DNA from: Streptomyces stelliscabiei
GTDB taxonomy: Bacteria > Actinomycetota > Actinomycetes > Streptomycetales > Streptomycetaceae
Length of the DNA: 64,000 nucleotides
NCBI RefSeq assembly: GCF_014873495.1
Contig: NZ_JADBGF010000001.1
Span: forward strand, 4,402,001 to 4,466,000
Reading direction: 5' to 3'
The notes below the pieces were generated by a model that searched no databases, was not told where the DNA came from, and saw only the letters and a program-made list of their open reading frames with translations. Made by a program: the position numbers and the translations under genes. Positions 8,868-17,278 of this stretch are shown here, one piece after another; the first letter of the stretch is position 1; each line of letters begins with the position of its first letter.

Positions 8868-9374
8868 TTACTTCGCCCGGTAGCGGCGCATCTTCGCGCG
8901 GGCGCCGCACACCTGCATCGAGCACCAGCGGCCCCGTCCTGCCGGGCTGCGGTCGTAGTACGCCCAGTGGCAGTCGGGGGCCTCGCAGGCCTTGAGGCGC
9001 TGCCAGGTGCCCGCCGTGAGGGCCTCGGCGACGGCCGCGGCCACGCGGGAGACGAGGGGCGCCGGGTCGGCGGCGGGGCGCAGGGCCGCGGAGCCGTCCT
9101 CGGCCGAGACCGCGACGACCAGGGGTGCGGCGGCCAGCAGCTCGCCGAGCGGGGTCACCGTGCGGTGCGGTGCGTGACCGGCGTGGGCCAGCAGGGTCGC
9201 CCGGAGGGATTCCCGCAGGTCGCGTACGGCCGTGACGTCCTCGTCGGCCGCCAGGCCCAGGCGGACGCGCCCTTCCGGGGCGTCCAGCGCGTCGGCGCCC
9301 GTCTCCAGGTCCAGCGTGTTCACCAGGCTCTCGACGAGGGCCAGGCCGCCGGGGGCGGACGCTCTCTCACTCAT
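8868..9374 (-). CDS. CGNR zinc finger / ABATE-domain regulator (168 aa)
   Basis: The N-terminal ~115 residues match the ABATE (stress-induced regulator) domain type. The C-terminal ~45 residues hold the zinc finger: CEAPDCHWAYYDRSPAGRGRWCS followed by a second Cys pair (VCGARAK). The family-naming CGNR is CGAR here, a conservative variant; the Cys ligands are kept. Such proteins are usually transcription factors for a neighbouring gene. It is divergent from a VOC-family gene, and the 113-bp gap contains five GTTAC/GTAAC boxes, which suggests it controls itself and that neighbour. Confidence 0.85.
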   Translation of the reverse strand: MSERASAPGGLALVESLVNTLDLETGADALDAPEGRVRLGLAADEDVTAVRDLRESLRATLLAHAGHAPHRTVTPLGELLAAAPLVVAVSAEDGSAALRPAADPAPLVSRVAAAVAEALTAGTWQRLKACEAPDCHWAYYDRSPAGRGRWCSMQVCGARAKMRRYRAK

Positions 9375-9383
9375 GCCGCCGAC

Positions 9384-9444
9384 GTTACCTCTCAGAGGGA
9401 TGCATCGGGTAACCGTTACTGGTTACTCTCTTCTACAGGTAACC
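9384..9444. promoter_or_regulatory. Cluster of GTTAC/GTAAC boxes between CGNR and VOC genes
   Basis: Boxes read GTTACC (9384), GGTAACC (9408), GTTACT (9415), GGTTACT (9421) and GGTAACC (9438). The 7-mer GGTAACC is itself palindromic around the central base and occurs twice, 30 bp apart. Their position in a short divergent intergenic region suggests an operator bound by the adjacent regulator. Confidence 0.5.
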
Positions 9445-9487
9445 GCAGCAACCGAAGTCACGCGCACCAACGAGCAAGGAGAAGGCC

Positions 9488-9850
9488 ATGGCCATCGCCA
9501 AGCTGGATGTCGTCGTCCTGGACTGCCCCGACCCGGCCGCGCTCGCCGGCTTCTACGCCGAGGTGGTCGGCGGGAAGGTCAGCGGGGAGGGGGACTGGGT
9601 GGATCTGGAGGTGCCGGGCGGGGGTGTGCGGCTGGCGTTCCAGCAGGCGCCCGGGTTCGTGGCACCGCGGTGGCCCTCGGCGGAGCGCTCGCAGCAGTTC
9701 CACCTCGACCTGGACGTGGAGGACATGGACGCGGCGGAGAAGGAGGTGCTGGCGCTGGGGGCGACGGTGCTGGACGCCGAGGACCGCGCGCGGGGGTTCC
9801 GGGTGTACGCGGACCCCGCGGGGCATCCGTTCTGTCTGTGCCGGAGCTGA
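9488..9850 (+). CDS. VOC family (glyoxalase/bleomycin-resistance fold) protein (120 aa)
   Basis: A small single-domain member of the vicinal oxygen chelate superfamily, with paired beta-alpha-beta-beta-beta modules. LDVVVLDCPDPAALAGFYAEVVGG opens the first module, FHLDLDVEDMDAAEKEV opens the second, and it ends with FRVYADPAGHPFCLC. Members bind metal, dioxygenase substrates or drugs; the substrate here is unknown. AAGGAG lies 5 nt before the ATG at 9488. It is divergent from a CGNR regulator that probably controls it. Confidence 0.87.
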   Translation: MAIAKLDVVVLDCPDPAALAGFYAEVVGGKVSGEGDWVDLEVPGGGVRLAFQQAPGFVAPRWPSAERSQQFHLDLDVEDMDAAEKEVLALGATVLDAEDRARGFRVYADPAGHPFCLCRS

Positions 9851-9902
9851 TGACGCCGTAGGGGCCCGAGCCCCCGCAGCACCGACACCCCCGACAGCGT
9901 TT

Positions 9903-9934
9903 CCGCGCCCCTGCGCCGTCCGGCAGGGGCGCGG
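9903..9934. terminator. Bidirectional hairpin
   Basis: CCGCGCCCCTGC pairs with GCAGGGGCGCGG (12 bp, 8-base loop) between the convergent VOC gene and the end of the purK-purE-dipeptidase operon. Confidence 0.75.
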
Positions 9935-9942
9935 GTCGGCGG

Positions 9943-11172
9943 TCAGCCGTCCAGCTCCGCGATCCTCGCCGTCGACGCCTCGCGGCGGTCCCGTGCCGCT
10001 CGCGCCGTGAAGTCGGCGGTGCGCAGGACCCGTTGGACGTTGCTCCAGGTGAGCAGGGCGAGGTCGGCCTCGGACCAGCCCCGGTGCATGAGTTCGTCGA
10101 CGAGGCGGGGGTAGCAGGAGGCGTCGGTGAGGTCCTGGGGGTGGGCGGCGCCGGAGTCGTAGGTGCCGGACAGGCCGACGCACTCGGGGCCGGCGATCGC
10201 GCGGACGTGGTCGAGGTGGTCGGCGACGTCGCGGACGGACGGGCCGGTCTGCTCGGCGGTGAGCGGCACCATGCACAGGCCCCGCGCCTCGCCCAGCGCG
10301 GTGAGGAGGTCGTCGGGGAGGTTGGCGGCGTGGGGCCGCAGGGCGTGCGCCGCCGAGCGGGTGCACACGACCGGCGCGCGGGAGAGCGCGAGCGTCCGGC
10401 GGATGGTCGCCTCACCGGCGCCGGAGAGGTCGGCGAGGACGCCGATGCGGTTCATCTCGCGGACCACCTCCTCGCCGAACCTGGTCAGCCCCGACTCGCC
10501 CGCCCAGGACGCGCCGGCCAGGGTGAGGACCTTCAGGCCGAGCGCGTGCAGCGAGCGCAGGATGCCCAGGGAGTCGCCGATCGCCGGTGCTCCGGCGGGG
10601 CCGAGCAGCACGGCGACGCGACCGCAGTTGCGGGCGTCGGTGGTCTCCCCCGCGCTGTTCACCAGCCGCAGGCCCTCGGGGTGGGTGTGGACGACCGTCC
10701 GGACCAGGTCCAGCTGCTCCAGCGTGGCGTCGACGGCCCGCTCGCCCGCAGGACCCTCCGGGAGGTGCAGCGACCAGAACAGCGCGCCGATGTGGCCCTT
10801 GCGCATCCGCGGCACATCGGTGTCCACACCGCCCTCGCCCAGCTCCAGGTCGTACCGGGGCAGCTGCCGCAGCACCCAGGGCAGTCCGCTGTAGCCGTCG
10901 GCCACGGGGTGGGCGGCCAGGAAGGCGTGTGCCTCGGCCAGCTCCGAGTCGGGCTCGGCGGTGCGGGAGGCGTCCTCGGCCCGGCTGCCGGCCGGGCGGT
11001 CGTCGGCCGCTCCGTCGTCGTCGGGTCGGCTGCCGTCGCCGGAGGCTATGGGCTCCGCACCCGGCGGGTGGTGGCCGCGTTTCGGCCCGGGCTCGGCGCG
11101 GGTGGGGTCGGCGGGCGTGTCGAGTTCGCCGGCCTCCCCCGCGGCTTGCAGTTCGTCCTGCAGATCTGCCAT
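9943..11172 (-). CDS. M19 dipeptidase-like protein lacking all metal ligands (probable pseudoenzyme, 409 aa)
   Basis: The whole length aligns by eye with the adjacent M19 dipeptidase (VADGYSGLPWVLRQ against VADGHNDLPWALRE; HPEGLRLVNSAG; DLTDASCYPRLVDELMHRGW at the end). Every metal or catalytic position differs: His-Asp of HND become Tyr94/Gly96, the bridging Glu becomes Ala193, and the two zinc His become Gly251 and Arg272. The Asp of GGDYDG becomes Thr337. The N-terminus carries an extra acidic, Pro/Gly-rich segment of about 75 residues. ATG at 11172 has GGAGG 6 nt upstream; an upstream-extended start has none. The frame is intact and codon use is normal, so it is a maintained gene and not a decayed one. 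It is last in the purK-purE-dipeptidase run. Hydrolytic activity is unlikely; a binding or regulatory role is possible. Confidence 0.85.
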   Translation of the reverse strand: MADLQDELQAAGEAGELDTPADPTRAEPGPKRGHHPPGAEPIASGDGSRPDDDGAADDRPAGSRAEDASRTAEPDSELAEAHAFLAAHPVADGYSGLPWVLRQLPRYDLELGEGGVDTDVPRMRKGHIGALFWSLHLPEGPAGERAVDATLEQLDLVRTVVHTHPEGLRLVNSAGETTDARNCGRVAVLLGPAGAPAIGDSLGILRSLHALGLKVLTLAGASWAGESGLTRFGEEVVREMNRIGVLADLSGAGEATIRRTLALSRAPVVCTRSAAHALRPHAANLPDDLLTALGEARGLCMVPLTAEQTGPSVRDVADHLDHVRAIAGPECVGLSGTYDSGAAHPQDLTDASCYPRLVDELMHRGWSEADLALLTWSNVQRVLRTADFTARAARDRREASTARIAELDG

Positions 11173-11338
11173 GGCGGACCTCCGTAGCCGTTGGGTGATC
11201 GCAGTACTCGTCACCGTGGCACGGGGGCCGCCCGCCTTCCTGGTGGGTGGGGCGTTCGGGTTGTACGGCGGTGCCGGGGCCGCCGTACGCCACCCGGGTG
11301 ACGGCCGGGCGGCGCCCGGCGTCACCCGTCCGGCCGTG

Positions 11339-12568
11339 TCACCCGTCCAGCTGCTCCGGCGTCGCGTTCGACGGGCCCGTGCGGACCTGGAGGTCCCGGG
11401 CCACGTCCTCCGCCGCGCCCAGCACCCGGACCGCGTTGCGCCAGGTCAGCTTGGCCAGGTCGGTCCGGGACCAGCCGCGGTCGAGCAGCTCGGCGATCAG
11501 GTGCGGGTAGCAGGAGACGTCGCCCAGGCCGTCCGGGGTGAAGGCCGTGCCGTCGTAGTCGCCGCCGATGCCGAGGTGGTCGATGCCGGCGACCTCGCGC
11601 ATGTGGTCGAGGTGGTCGGCGACCGTGGACACCGTGGCGACCGGGCGGGGGGTGCGCTCCTCGAAGGCGCGGTGGACCGCCATCGCCTCCGGGGTGGTGT
11701 CGAGGTGGTGCAGACCGTGGGCCCGCATGTTCTCGTCGGCGGCGGCCGTCCAGTCCACCGCGGCCTGGAGCACGAACTTCGGCACGAACGTCACCATCGC
11801 CACGCCCCCGTTGGCCGGGAGCCGCTCCAGGACGTCGTCCGGGATGTTGCGGGGGTGGTCGCAGACCGCCCGCGAGGAGGAGTGGGAGAAGATCACCGGG
11901 GCGACGGAGGTGTCCAGCGCGTCGCGCATCGTCGTCGCGGCGACGTGCGAGAGGTCGACGAGCATGCCCTCGCGGTTCATCTCCCGCACGACCGCCCGGC
12001 CGAAGGCCGACAGACCGCCGACCGCCGCCTCGTCGGTCGCGGAGTCCGCCCAGGGGATGTTGTCGTTGTGGGTGAGCGTCATGTAGCGCACGCCGAGCGC
12101 GTACAGCGCCCGCAGGGTGGCGAGGCTGCTGTCGATGGAGTGGCCGCCCTCGGCGCCCATCAGGGAGGCGACGCGGCCCTCGGCGCGGGCCGCCTCCATG
12201 TCGGCGGCGGTCAGCGCGGCCCGCAGCTCGGCGGGGTAACGGTCGATCAACTGCCGTACGCAGTCGATCTGTTCGAGGGTGGCGGACACCGCTCGGGGCA
12301 GGAACGCCGTGTCCGAGGGCACGTAGACCGACCAGAACTGCGCACCGACCCCGCCCGCGCGCAGCCGCGCCAGGTCGGTGTGCAGGAACGCGCTCTGGTC
12401 GATGGCGATGTCCCGCGCGTCGAGGTCGTAGCGGACCTGCTCGCGCAGCGCCCAGGGCAGGTCGTTGTGCCCGTCCGCGACCGGGAACTCCCGCAGCAGC
12501 TCCCGGGCCGCCTCCAGTGATGCCATGTCCATGCCCCTATCCCCCGTGTCCCCCGTGGTCCCCGTCAT
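11339..12568 (-). CDS. Membrane dipeptidase-type peptidase, family M19 (409 aa)
   Basis: Binuclear zinc dipeptidase related to renal dipeptidase. Ligand motifs are all present: ADGHNDLPW (His34, Asp36), MGAEGGHSID (Glu140), VDLSHVAATTM (His208), IFSHSSSRAVCDHPRN (His229, Arg240) and GIGGDYDG (Asp337). No signal peptide or lipobox is visible, so it is probably cytoplasmic. The start at 12568 is nine bases after purE; an internal ATG about 12 codons later (MDMASLEAAREL) is also possible. It lies between purE and its inactive-looking paralogue on the same strand. The substrate (D- or L-dipeptides) cannot be inferred. Confidence 0.9.
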   Translation of the reverse strand: MTGTTGDTGDRGMDMASLEAARELLREFPVADGHNDLPWALREQVRYDLDARDIAIDQSAFLHTDLARLRAGGVGAQFWSVYVPSDTAFLPRAVSATLEQIDCVRQLIDRYPAELRAALTAADMEAARAEGRVASLMGAEGGHSIDSSLATLRALYALGVRYMTLTHNDNIPWADSATDEAAVGGLSAFGRAVVREMNREGMLVDLSHVAATTMRDALDTSVAPVIFSHSSSRAVCDHPRNIPDDVLERLPANGGVAMVTFVPKFVLQAAVDWTAAADENMRAHGLHHLDTTPEAMAVHRAFEERTPRPVATVSTVADHLDHMREVAGIDHLGIGGDYDGTAFTPDGLGDVSCYPHLIAELLDRGWSRTDLAKLTWRNAVRVLGAAEDVARDLQVRTGPSNATPEQLDG

Positions 12569-12577
12569 CCCTGGTGT

Positions 12578-13102
12578 CTACTTCCCGAAGCCGAAACCGC
12601 CGCCGGCTCCCTCGACCTTGCTGCGCAGGCGCTTGCCCTTCTCGGTGGCCTGGTCGTTCAGCTCCTGCTGGAACTCCCGCATGCGGCCGAGGAGTTCCTC
12701 GTCCTGCGTGGCCAGGATGCGCGCGGCCAGCAGACCGGCGTTGCGTGCCCCGGCGACGGAGACGGTGGCGACGGGCACACCGGCCGGCATCTGCACGATC
12801 GACAGCAGGGAGTCCATGCCGTCGAGGTACTTCAGCGGCACGGGCACGCCGATGACCGGCAGCGGGGTCACGGACGCGAGCATGCCGGGCAGATGGGCGG
12901 CACCGCCCGCACCCGCGATGATCACCTTGACGCCCCGGCCCGCGGCCTCCTCGCCGTAACGGATCATCTCGCGCGGCATCCGGTGCGCGGAGACGACGTC
13001 GACCTCGTACGCGATCTCGAACTCGTCGAGGGCCTGCGCGGCGGCCTCCATGACGGGCCAGTCGGAGTCCGACCCCATGACGATGCCTACGACCGGGCTC
13101 AT
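12578..13102 (-). CDS. purE: N5-carboxyaminoimidazole ribonucleotide mutase
   Basis: PurE moves the carboxyl group of N5-CAIR to C4 to give CAIR in purine synthesis, right after PurK. The N-terminal GIVMGSDSDWPVM (substrate phosphate site), SAHRMPREMIRY (catalytic His) and AGAGGAAHLPGMLAS are the family hallmarks; 174 aa is a little longer than usual because of a Lys/Gly-rich tail. Its ATG overlaps the purK stop in an ATGA, indicating translational coupling. Two M19 genes follow on the same strand. Confidence 0.97.
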   Translation of the reverse strand: MSPVVGIVMGSDSDWPVMEAAAQALDEFEIAYEVDVVSAHRMPREMIRYGEEAAGRGVKVIIAGAGGAAHLPGMLASVTPLPVIGVPVPLKYLDGMDSLLSIVQMPAGVPVATVSVAGARNAGLLAARILATQDEELLGRMREFQQELNDQATEKGKRLRSKVEGAGGGFGFGK

Positions 13103-14238
13103 TCTGTGATCGTGCCTCTCAGGTAACCGGCGGCGTGACGGGCGCGCTCCAGCACGTCGTCGAGGTCGTCGCCGTAGGTGTTCACGTGACCGACCTTACG
13201 GCCGGGCTTCACGTCCTTGCCGTACATGTGGATCTTGAGCTTGGGGTCGCGGGCCATGCAGTGCAGGTACGCGGAGTACATGTCGGGGTAGTCGCCGCCG
13301 AGGACGTTGACCATGACGGTCCACTTCGCGCGCGGGCGCGGGTCGCCCAGCGGCAGGTCGAGGACGGCCCGTACGTGGTTGGCGAACTGCGAGGTGATCG
13401 CGCCGTCCTGGCTCCAGTGGCCGGAGTTGTGGGGGCGCATGGCCAGCTCGTTGACGAGGATGCGTCCGTCGCGGGTCTGGAACAGCTCGACGGCGAGGTG
13501 GCCGACGACGTCCAGTTCCTTGGCGATGCGCAGGGCCATCTCCTCGGCCCTGAGGGCGAGTGCCTCGTCCAGGTCGGGGGCGGGCGCGATGACGGTGTCA
13601 CAGACGCCGTTCACCTGCCGCGACTCCACGACCGGGTACGCGACGGCCTGGCCGTGCGGCGACCGTACGACGTTGGCGGCCAGCTCCCGTACGAAGTCGA
13701 CCTTCTCCTCCGCGAGGACCGGGACGCCGGCGCGGAACGGGTCGGCGGCGTCCTCGACGGAGCGGACGACCCAGACGCCCTTGCCGTCGTAGCCGCCGCG
13801 GACCGTCTTGAGGATGACCGGAAATCCCTCGCCCTCGGCGGCGAACGCGGCCACGTCCTCGGGGTCCGCGACGATGCGGTGCCGTGGACAGGGCACGCCG
13901 ATCTCCATGAGCTTCGCCCGCATCACCCCCTTGTCCTGGGCGTGCTGGAGCGCGTCCGGGCCGGGGCGCACGGGGATGCCGTCCGCCTCCAGAGCCCGTA
14001 GATGCTCGGTGGGTACGTGTTCGTGATCGAAGGTGATCACGTCGCAGCCCTGCGCGAACGCACGCAGCGTGTCGAGGTCGCGGTAGTCGCCGATGACGAC
14101 ATCGCCGACGACCTGCGCCGCGGAATCCTGAGGGGTGTCACTGAGGAGCTTGAACCTGATGCCGAGCGGGATGCCCGCCTCGTGTGTCATACGAGCGAGC
14201 TGCCCCCCGCCGACCATGCCGACTACCGGGAACGTCAC
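13099..14238 (-). CDS. purK: N5-carboxyaminoimidazole ribonucleotide synthase
   Basis: ATP-grasp enzyme that carboxylates AIR with bicarbonate to N5-CAIR. The start was placed at GTG 14238, giving VTFPVVGMVGGGQLARM at the N-terminus and 379 residues, the normal PurK length; the longer open frame upstream would add 44 atypical residues. Other motifs: ITFDHEHVP, ILKTVRGGYDGKGVWVV, LAEEKVDFVRELA and ELAMRPHNSGHW near the ATP/Mg site. First gene of the purK-purE-M19-M19 run, stop overlapping purE by 4 nt. The divergent gtrA gene starts 263 bp away, so the promoter lies in that gap. Confidence 0.96.
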   Translation of the reverse strand: MTFPVVGMVGGGQLARMTHEAGIPLGIRFKLLSDTPQDSAAQVVGDVVIGDYRDLDTLRAFAQGCDVITFDHEHVPTEHLRALEADGIPVRPGPDALQHAQDKGVMRAKLMEIGVPCPRHRIVADPEDVAAFAAEGEGFPVILKTVRGGYDGKGVWVVRSVEDAADPFRAGVPVLAEEKVDFVRELAANVVRSPHGQAVAYPVVESRQVNGVCDTVIAPAPDLDEALALRAEEMALRIAKELDVVGHLAVELFQTRDGRILVNELAMRPHNSGHWSQDGAITSQFANHVRAVLDLPLGDPRPRAKWTVMVNVLGGDYPDMYSAYLHCMARDPKLKIHMYGKDVKPGRKVGHVNTYGDDLDDVLERARHAAGYLRGTITE

Positions 14239-14501
14239 GCCCCCAGGGTATCGGCCATGGAATCGGCCACTCCCGGGTGCCCGATTTCCCCGCCCATTTC
14301 CCCACCGGACCGCCCCAGGACCGGCCCCGGACCTCCTCGGCACCCCGGCTGTGAGCTTCCGCACAGGCATTGCCCAGGGGCGCTGGTTAGCATGACTGAA
14401 CCAGTGGATTTCGACCGAAGATCAACTCATTTCGGACGGGGCAGCGACCGGCTGACCACCGGCACGACACCGACCGGACCGAATGACGGGGGCCGCACAC
14501 G

Positions 14502-15044
14502 ATGGGAAGTACCAGCTCGGGGCCTGATACGAAGCCCCGCGGCGCCCTGCGCCGCCGGATCGACCTGCTCGTACGCGAGGTCGCCAAGTTCGGCGCGGTG
14601 GGCGGTGTGGGGCTGCTGGTCAACCTCGCGGTGTTCAACCTCGTACGGCACACCACCGACCTGCAGGTCGTCCGGGCCAGCGTCATAGCCACGGTCGTCG
14701 CGATCGCGTTCAACTACGTCGGGTTCCGTTACTTCACCTACCGGGACCGCGACAAGAGCGGCCGTACGAAGGAGATGTCGCTGTTCCTGCTGTTCAGCGC
14801 GGTCGGACTGGTGATCGAGAACGGCGTGCTCTACACGGCCACCTACGGCTTCGGCTGGGACAGCCCGCTGCAGTCCAACGTCTTCAAGTTCCTCGGCATC
14901 GGCGTCGCGACGCTGTTCCGGTTCTGGTCGTACCGCACCTGGGTGTTCCGGGCGCTCCCGGCCCGCGAGGCGGTGGCGAGCGCGGAGTCGTTCCTGGAGG
15001 CGGAGGCCACCCACCCGCCCGCGGTCACGGGCAAGCGCCGCTGA
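14502..15044 (+). CDS. GtrA family membrane protein (180 aa)
   Basis: GtrA proteins are small four-helix membrane proteins thought to help move polyprenyl-linked sugars across the membrane. Four hydrophobic segments are visible: about residues 30-48, 60-80, 93-113 and 125-148, with the typical ending FKFLGIGVATLFRFWSYRTWVF. A short charged tail follows. It is divergent from purK. It could work with the envelope glycosyltransferases in this window, but nothing in the immediate context fixes its substrate. Confidence 0.88.
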   Translation: MGSTSSGPDTKPRGALRRRIDLLVREVAKFGAVGGVGLLVNLAVFNLVRHTTDLQVVRASVIATVVAIAFNYVGFRYFTYRDRDKSGRTKEMSLFLLFSAVGLVIENGVLYTATYGFGWDSPLQSNVFKFLGIGVATLFRFWSYRTWVFRALPAREAVASAESFLEAEATHPPAVTGKRR

Positions 15045-15129
15045 GACCACGGAGGGCCACCGAAGGCCGCTGAGACCGCCGAAGGCCGTTGAGAGCCGCC
15101 GAGGGGCGCACCCGAGCGGGCGCGGCGCC

Positions 15130-16398
15130 CTACCGCACCGGCCGGTCGTCGCCGGACGGCGTGCGCACCGGCGTACGGGACAGGAACAACCCGAAGACCG
15201 GCGGCTGCGCCTGGAGCATCTCCAGGCGCCCTCCGTCGGCCTCCGCGAGGTCACGCGCGACGGCCAGCCCGATGCCCGTGGAGTTGCGGCCGCTGATCGC
15301 CCGCTCGAAGATCCGCGCCCCGAGGTCGGCGGGCACGCCCGGCCCCTCGTCGGTGACCTCGATCACCGCCTGGTTCCCGATGACGCGGGTGCGCAGGGCC
15401 ACCGTGCCGCCGCCGTGCATGAGCGAGTTCTCGATCAGCGCGGCCAGCACCTGCGCGACCGCGCCCGGCGTGCCCACGGCCTGCAGATGCCGCTTGCCCG
15501 AGCTGACGACGGCCCGCCCGGCGCTGCGGTAGGCCGGCCGCCACTCCTCCAGCTGTTGCTTGATCACCTCGTCCAGCTCGAAGGAGACGGCCGAGCCGTT
15601 GCGGGGGTCGCGGGAGTTGGTGAGCAGCCGTTCCACGACGTCCGTGAGGCGCTCGACCTGGGTGAGCGCGATGTGCGCCTCCTCCTTCACCGTGGCGAGG
15701 TCGTCGGTGAGGGTGATCTCCTCCAACCGCATCGACAGCGCGGTCAGCGGCGTACGCAGCTGGTGGGAGGCGTCCGCCGCGAGACGCCGCTCGGCGGTCA
15801 GCATGCGGCCGATACGTTCGGCGGAGGCGTCCAGGACGTCCGCGACCCGGTCCAGCTCGGGGACGCCGTACCGCTTGTGGCGGGGACGCGGGTCGCCGGA
15901 GCCGAGCCGTTCGGCGGTCTCGGCGAGATCGGTGAGCGGGGAGGCGAGGCGGTTGGCCTGGCGTACGGCGAGCAGGACCGCGGCGATGACGGCGAGCAGG
16001 GCGACCGCCGCGATGATCAGCAGCGTACGGCCGACCTCACGGCTGACCGACGAGCGGGACTCCTCGACGGTGACGGTCTCGTCCTTCTCGCCCCGGGCCT
16101 CGTGACGGATGACGTCGCCGACGGGCTTCTCGCCGATCTCGATCGTGCTCTGGCCGGGAATCTCGATGCGGGCGTAGCGCTGGTCGCCGACCTGGTCCCG
16201 CAGGACCTCGGCGGTGATCCGCTCGTCGCCGATGATGCGGCTGTCCACGATGCTCGTCAGCTGCACCGCCTCGGACTCCACCCGTTCCTGGGCGCTGTTG
16301 CTGATGGTGCGGGTCTCGACGATGACGAGGGAGACCCCGAAGACGGCGATGACGACGAGGACCACGGCGAGGGTGGACTGGATGAGACGGCGGCGCAC
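15130..16398 (-). CDS. Sensor histidine kinase of an OmpR/PhoR-type two-component system (422 aa)
   Basis: Start placed at GTG 16398, which has GGAGG 5 nt upstream and puts a membrane helix at residues 5-27. An extracytoplasmic sensor of about 100 residues follows, then a second helix near 128-150, a HAMP linker (RQANRLASPLTDLAETAERL), and HisKA with the phospho-acceptor in ADASHQLRTPL. The HATPase domain has N box ENSLMHGGG, G1 DEGPGVP and G2 STGIGLAVARDLAEADGG. Its response regulator gene lies 202 bp upstream on the same strand. The stimulus is not apparent. Confidence 0.92.
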   Translation of the reverse strand: MRRRLIQSTLAVVLVVIAVFGVSLVIVETRTISNSAQERVESEAVQLTSIVDSRIIGDERITAEVLRDQVGDQRYARIEIPGQSTIEIGEKPVGDVIRHEARGEKDETVTVEESRSSVSREVGRTLLIIAAVALLAVIAAVLLAVRQANRLASPLTDLAETAERLGSGDPRPRHKRYGVPELDRVADVLDASAERIGRMLTAERRLAADASHQLRTPLTALSMRLEEITLTDDLATVKEEAHIALTQVERLTDVVERLLTNSRDPRNGSAVSFELDEVIKQQLEEWRPAYRSAGRAVVSSGKRHLQAVGTPGAVAQVLAALIENSLMHGGGTVALRTRVIGNQAVIEVTDEGPGVPADLGARIFERAISGRNSTGIGLAVARDLAEADGGRLEMLQAQPPVFGLFLSRTPVRTPSGDDRPVR

Positions 16399-16600
16399 GG
16401 TGCCCTCCGGACGGGGCGGGGTGTTTACGTGGTCCGATGTGCCGCTGCCTTGGGCGGCACCCGGGCCGGGGGCGGGGGCTGGACGGGGGCGGGTGGCGCC
16501 CACCGGCGGGGACGGGGTGATGCTCGCGCCCCCGTGGCGCCCCGGCGACGCGCGGGCGCGCGGCCGGGACGACGGGGTGGGCGTCCGCCCCGTCCGGGTC

Positions 16601-17278
16601 TCAGTTCTTCTCGAACCGGAACCCGACGCCTCGCACGGTCGCGATGTACCGCGGATTGGCCGCGTCGTCGCCCAGCTTCTTGCGCAGCCAGGAGATGTGC
16701 ATGTCGAGGGTCTTGGTCGAGGACCACCACGTGGTGTCCCAGACCTCGCGCATCAGCTGGTCGCGGGTGACGACCCGGCCCGCGTCGCGCACGAGCACCC
16801 GCAGCAGGTCGAACTCCTTGGCCGTGAGCTGGAGCTCCTCGTCGCCCATCCACGCCCGGTGCGACTCGACGTCGATCCGCACCCCGTGGGTGGCGGGCGG
16901 CTGCGCCGGCTCCGCGGCGCCGCGCCGGAGCAGGGCCCGGACACGGGCCAGCAACTCGGCGAGCCGGAAGGGCTTGGTGACGTAGTCGTCGGCGCCCGCG
17001 TCGAGGCCGACGACGGTGTCCACCTCGTCGGCGCGCGCGGTCAGGATGAGGATCGGCACGGTGTGGCCCTCGGCGCGCAGCCTGCGAGCCACCTCCAGGC
17101 CGTCCATGCCGGGCAGCCCCAGGTCCAGGACGACCAGGTCGACGCCTCCTTGTATACCGGCGTCCAGCGCGGTGGGGCCGTCCTCACGGACCTCCACCTC
17201 GTACCCCTCCCGGCGCAGTGCGCGAGCCAACGGCTCCGAGATGGACGCGTCGTCCTCGGCGAGCAGTACACGGGTCAT
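16601..17278 (-). CDS. OmpR/PhoB-family response regulator (225 aa)
   Basis: Receiver domain with the acidic pair in LLAEDDASI, phospho-Asp in VVLDLGLPGMDG, ILTAR and the Lys in YVTKPFRLAELLARV. A C-terminal winged-helix follows: ELQLTAKEFDLLRVL, VVTRDQLMREVWDTTWWSSTKTLDMHISWLRKKLGDD, IATVRGVGFRFE. ATG at 17278 gives the canonical N-terminus MTRVLLAEDD; no clear ribosome site precedes it, so the mRNA may be nearly leaderless. It is transcribed ahead of its kinase; a 202-bp gap allows separate regulation. Confidence 0.94.
   Translation of the reverse strand: MTRVLLAEDDASISEPLARALRREGYEVEVREDGPTALDAGIQGGVDLVVLDLGLPGMDGLEVARRLRAEGHTVPILILTARADEVDTVVGLDAGADDYVTKPFRLAELLARVRALLRRGAAEPAQPPATHGVRIDVESHRAWMGDEELQLTAKEFDLLRVLVRDAGRVVTRDQLMREVWDTTWWSSTKTLDMHISWLRKKLGDDAANPRYIATVRGVGFRFEKN

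Noticed and set aside
9943..11172. Calling the second M19 gene a pseudogene by decay
   Set aside because: There is no frameshift or early stop, the ribosome site is good and length matches the active copy; a maintained inactive homologue fits better.
10033..12520. Long plus-strand open frames opposite the two M19 genes
   Set aside because: They mirror the GC3 pattern of the minus-strand genes and encode Val/Gly/Arg-rich low-complexity products; the minus-strand frames have clear family motifs.
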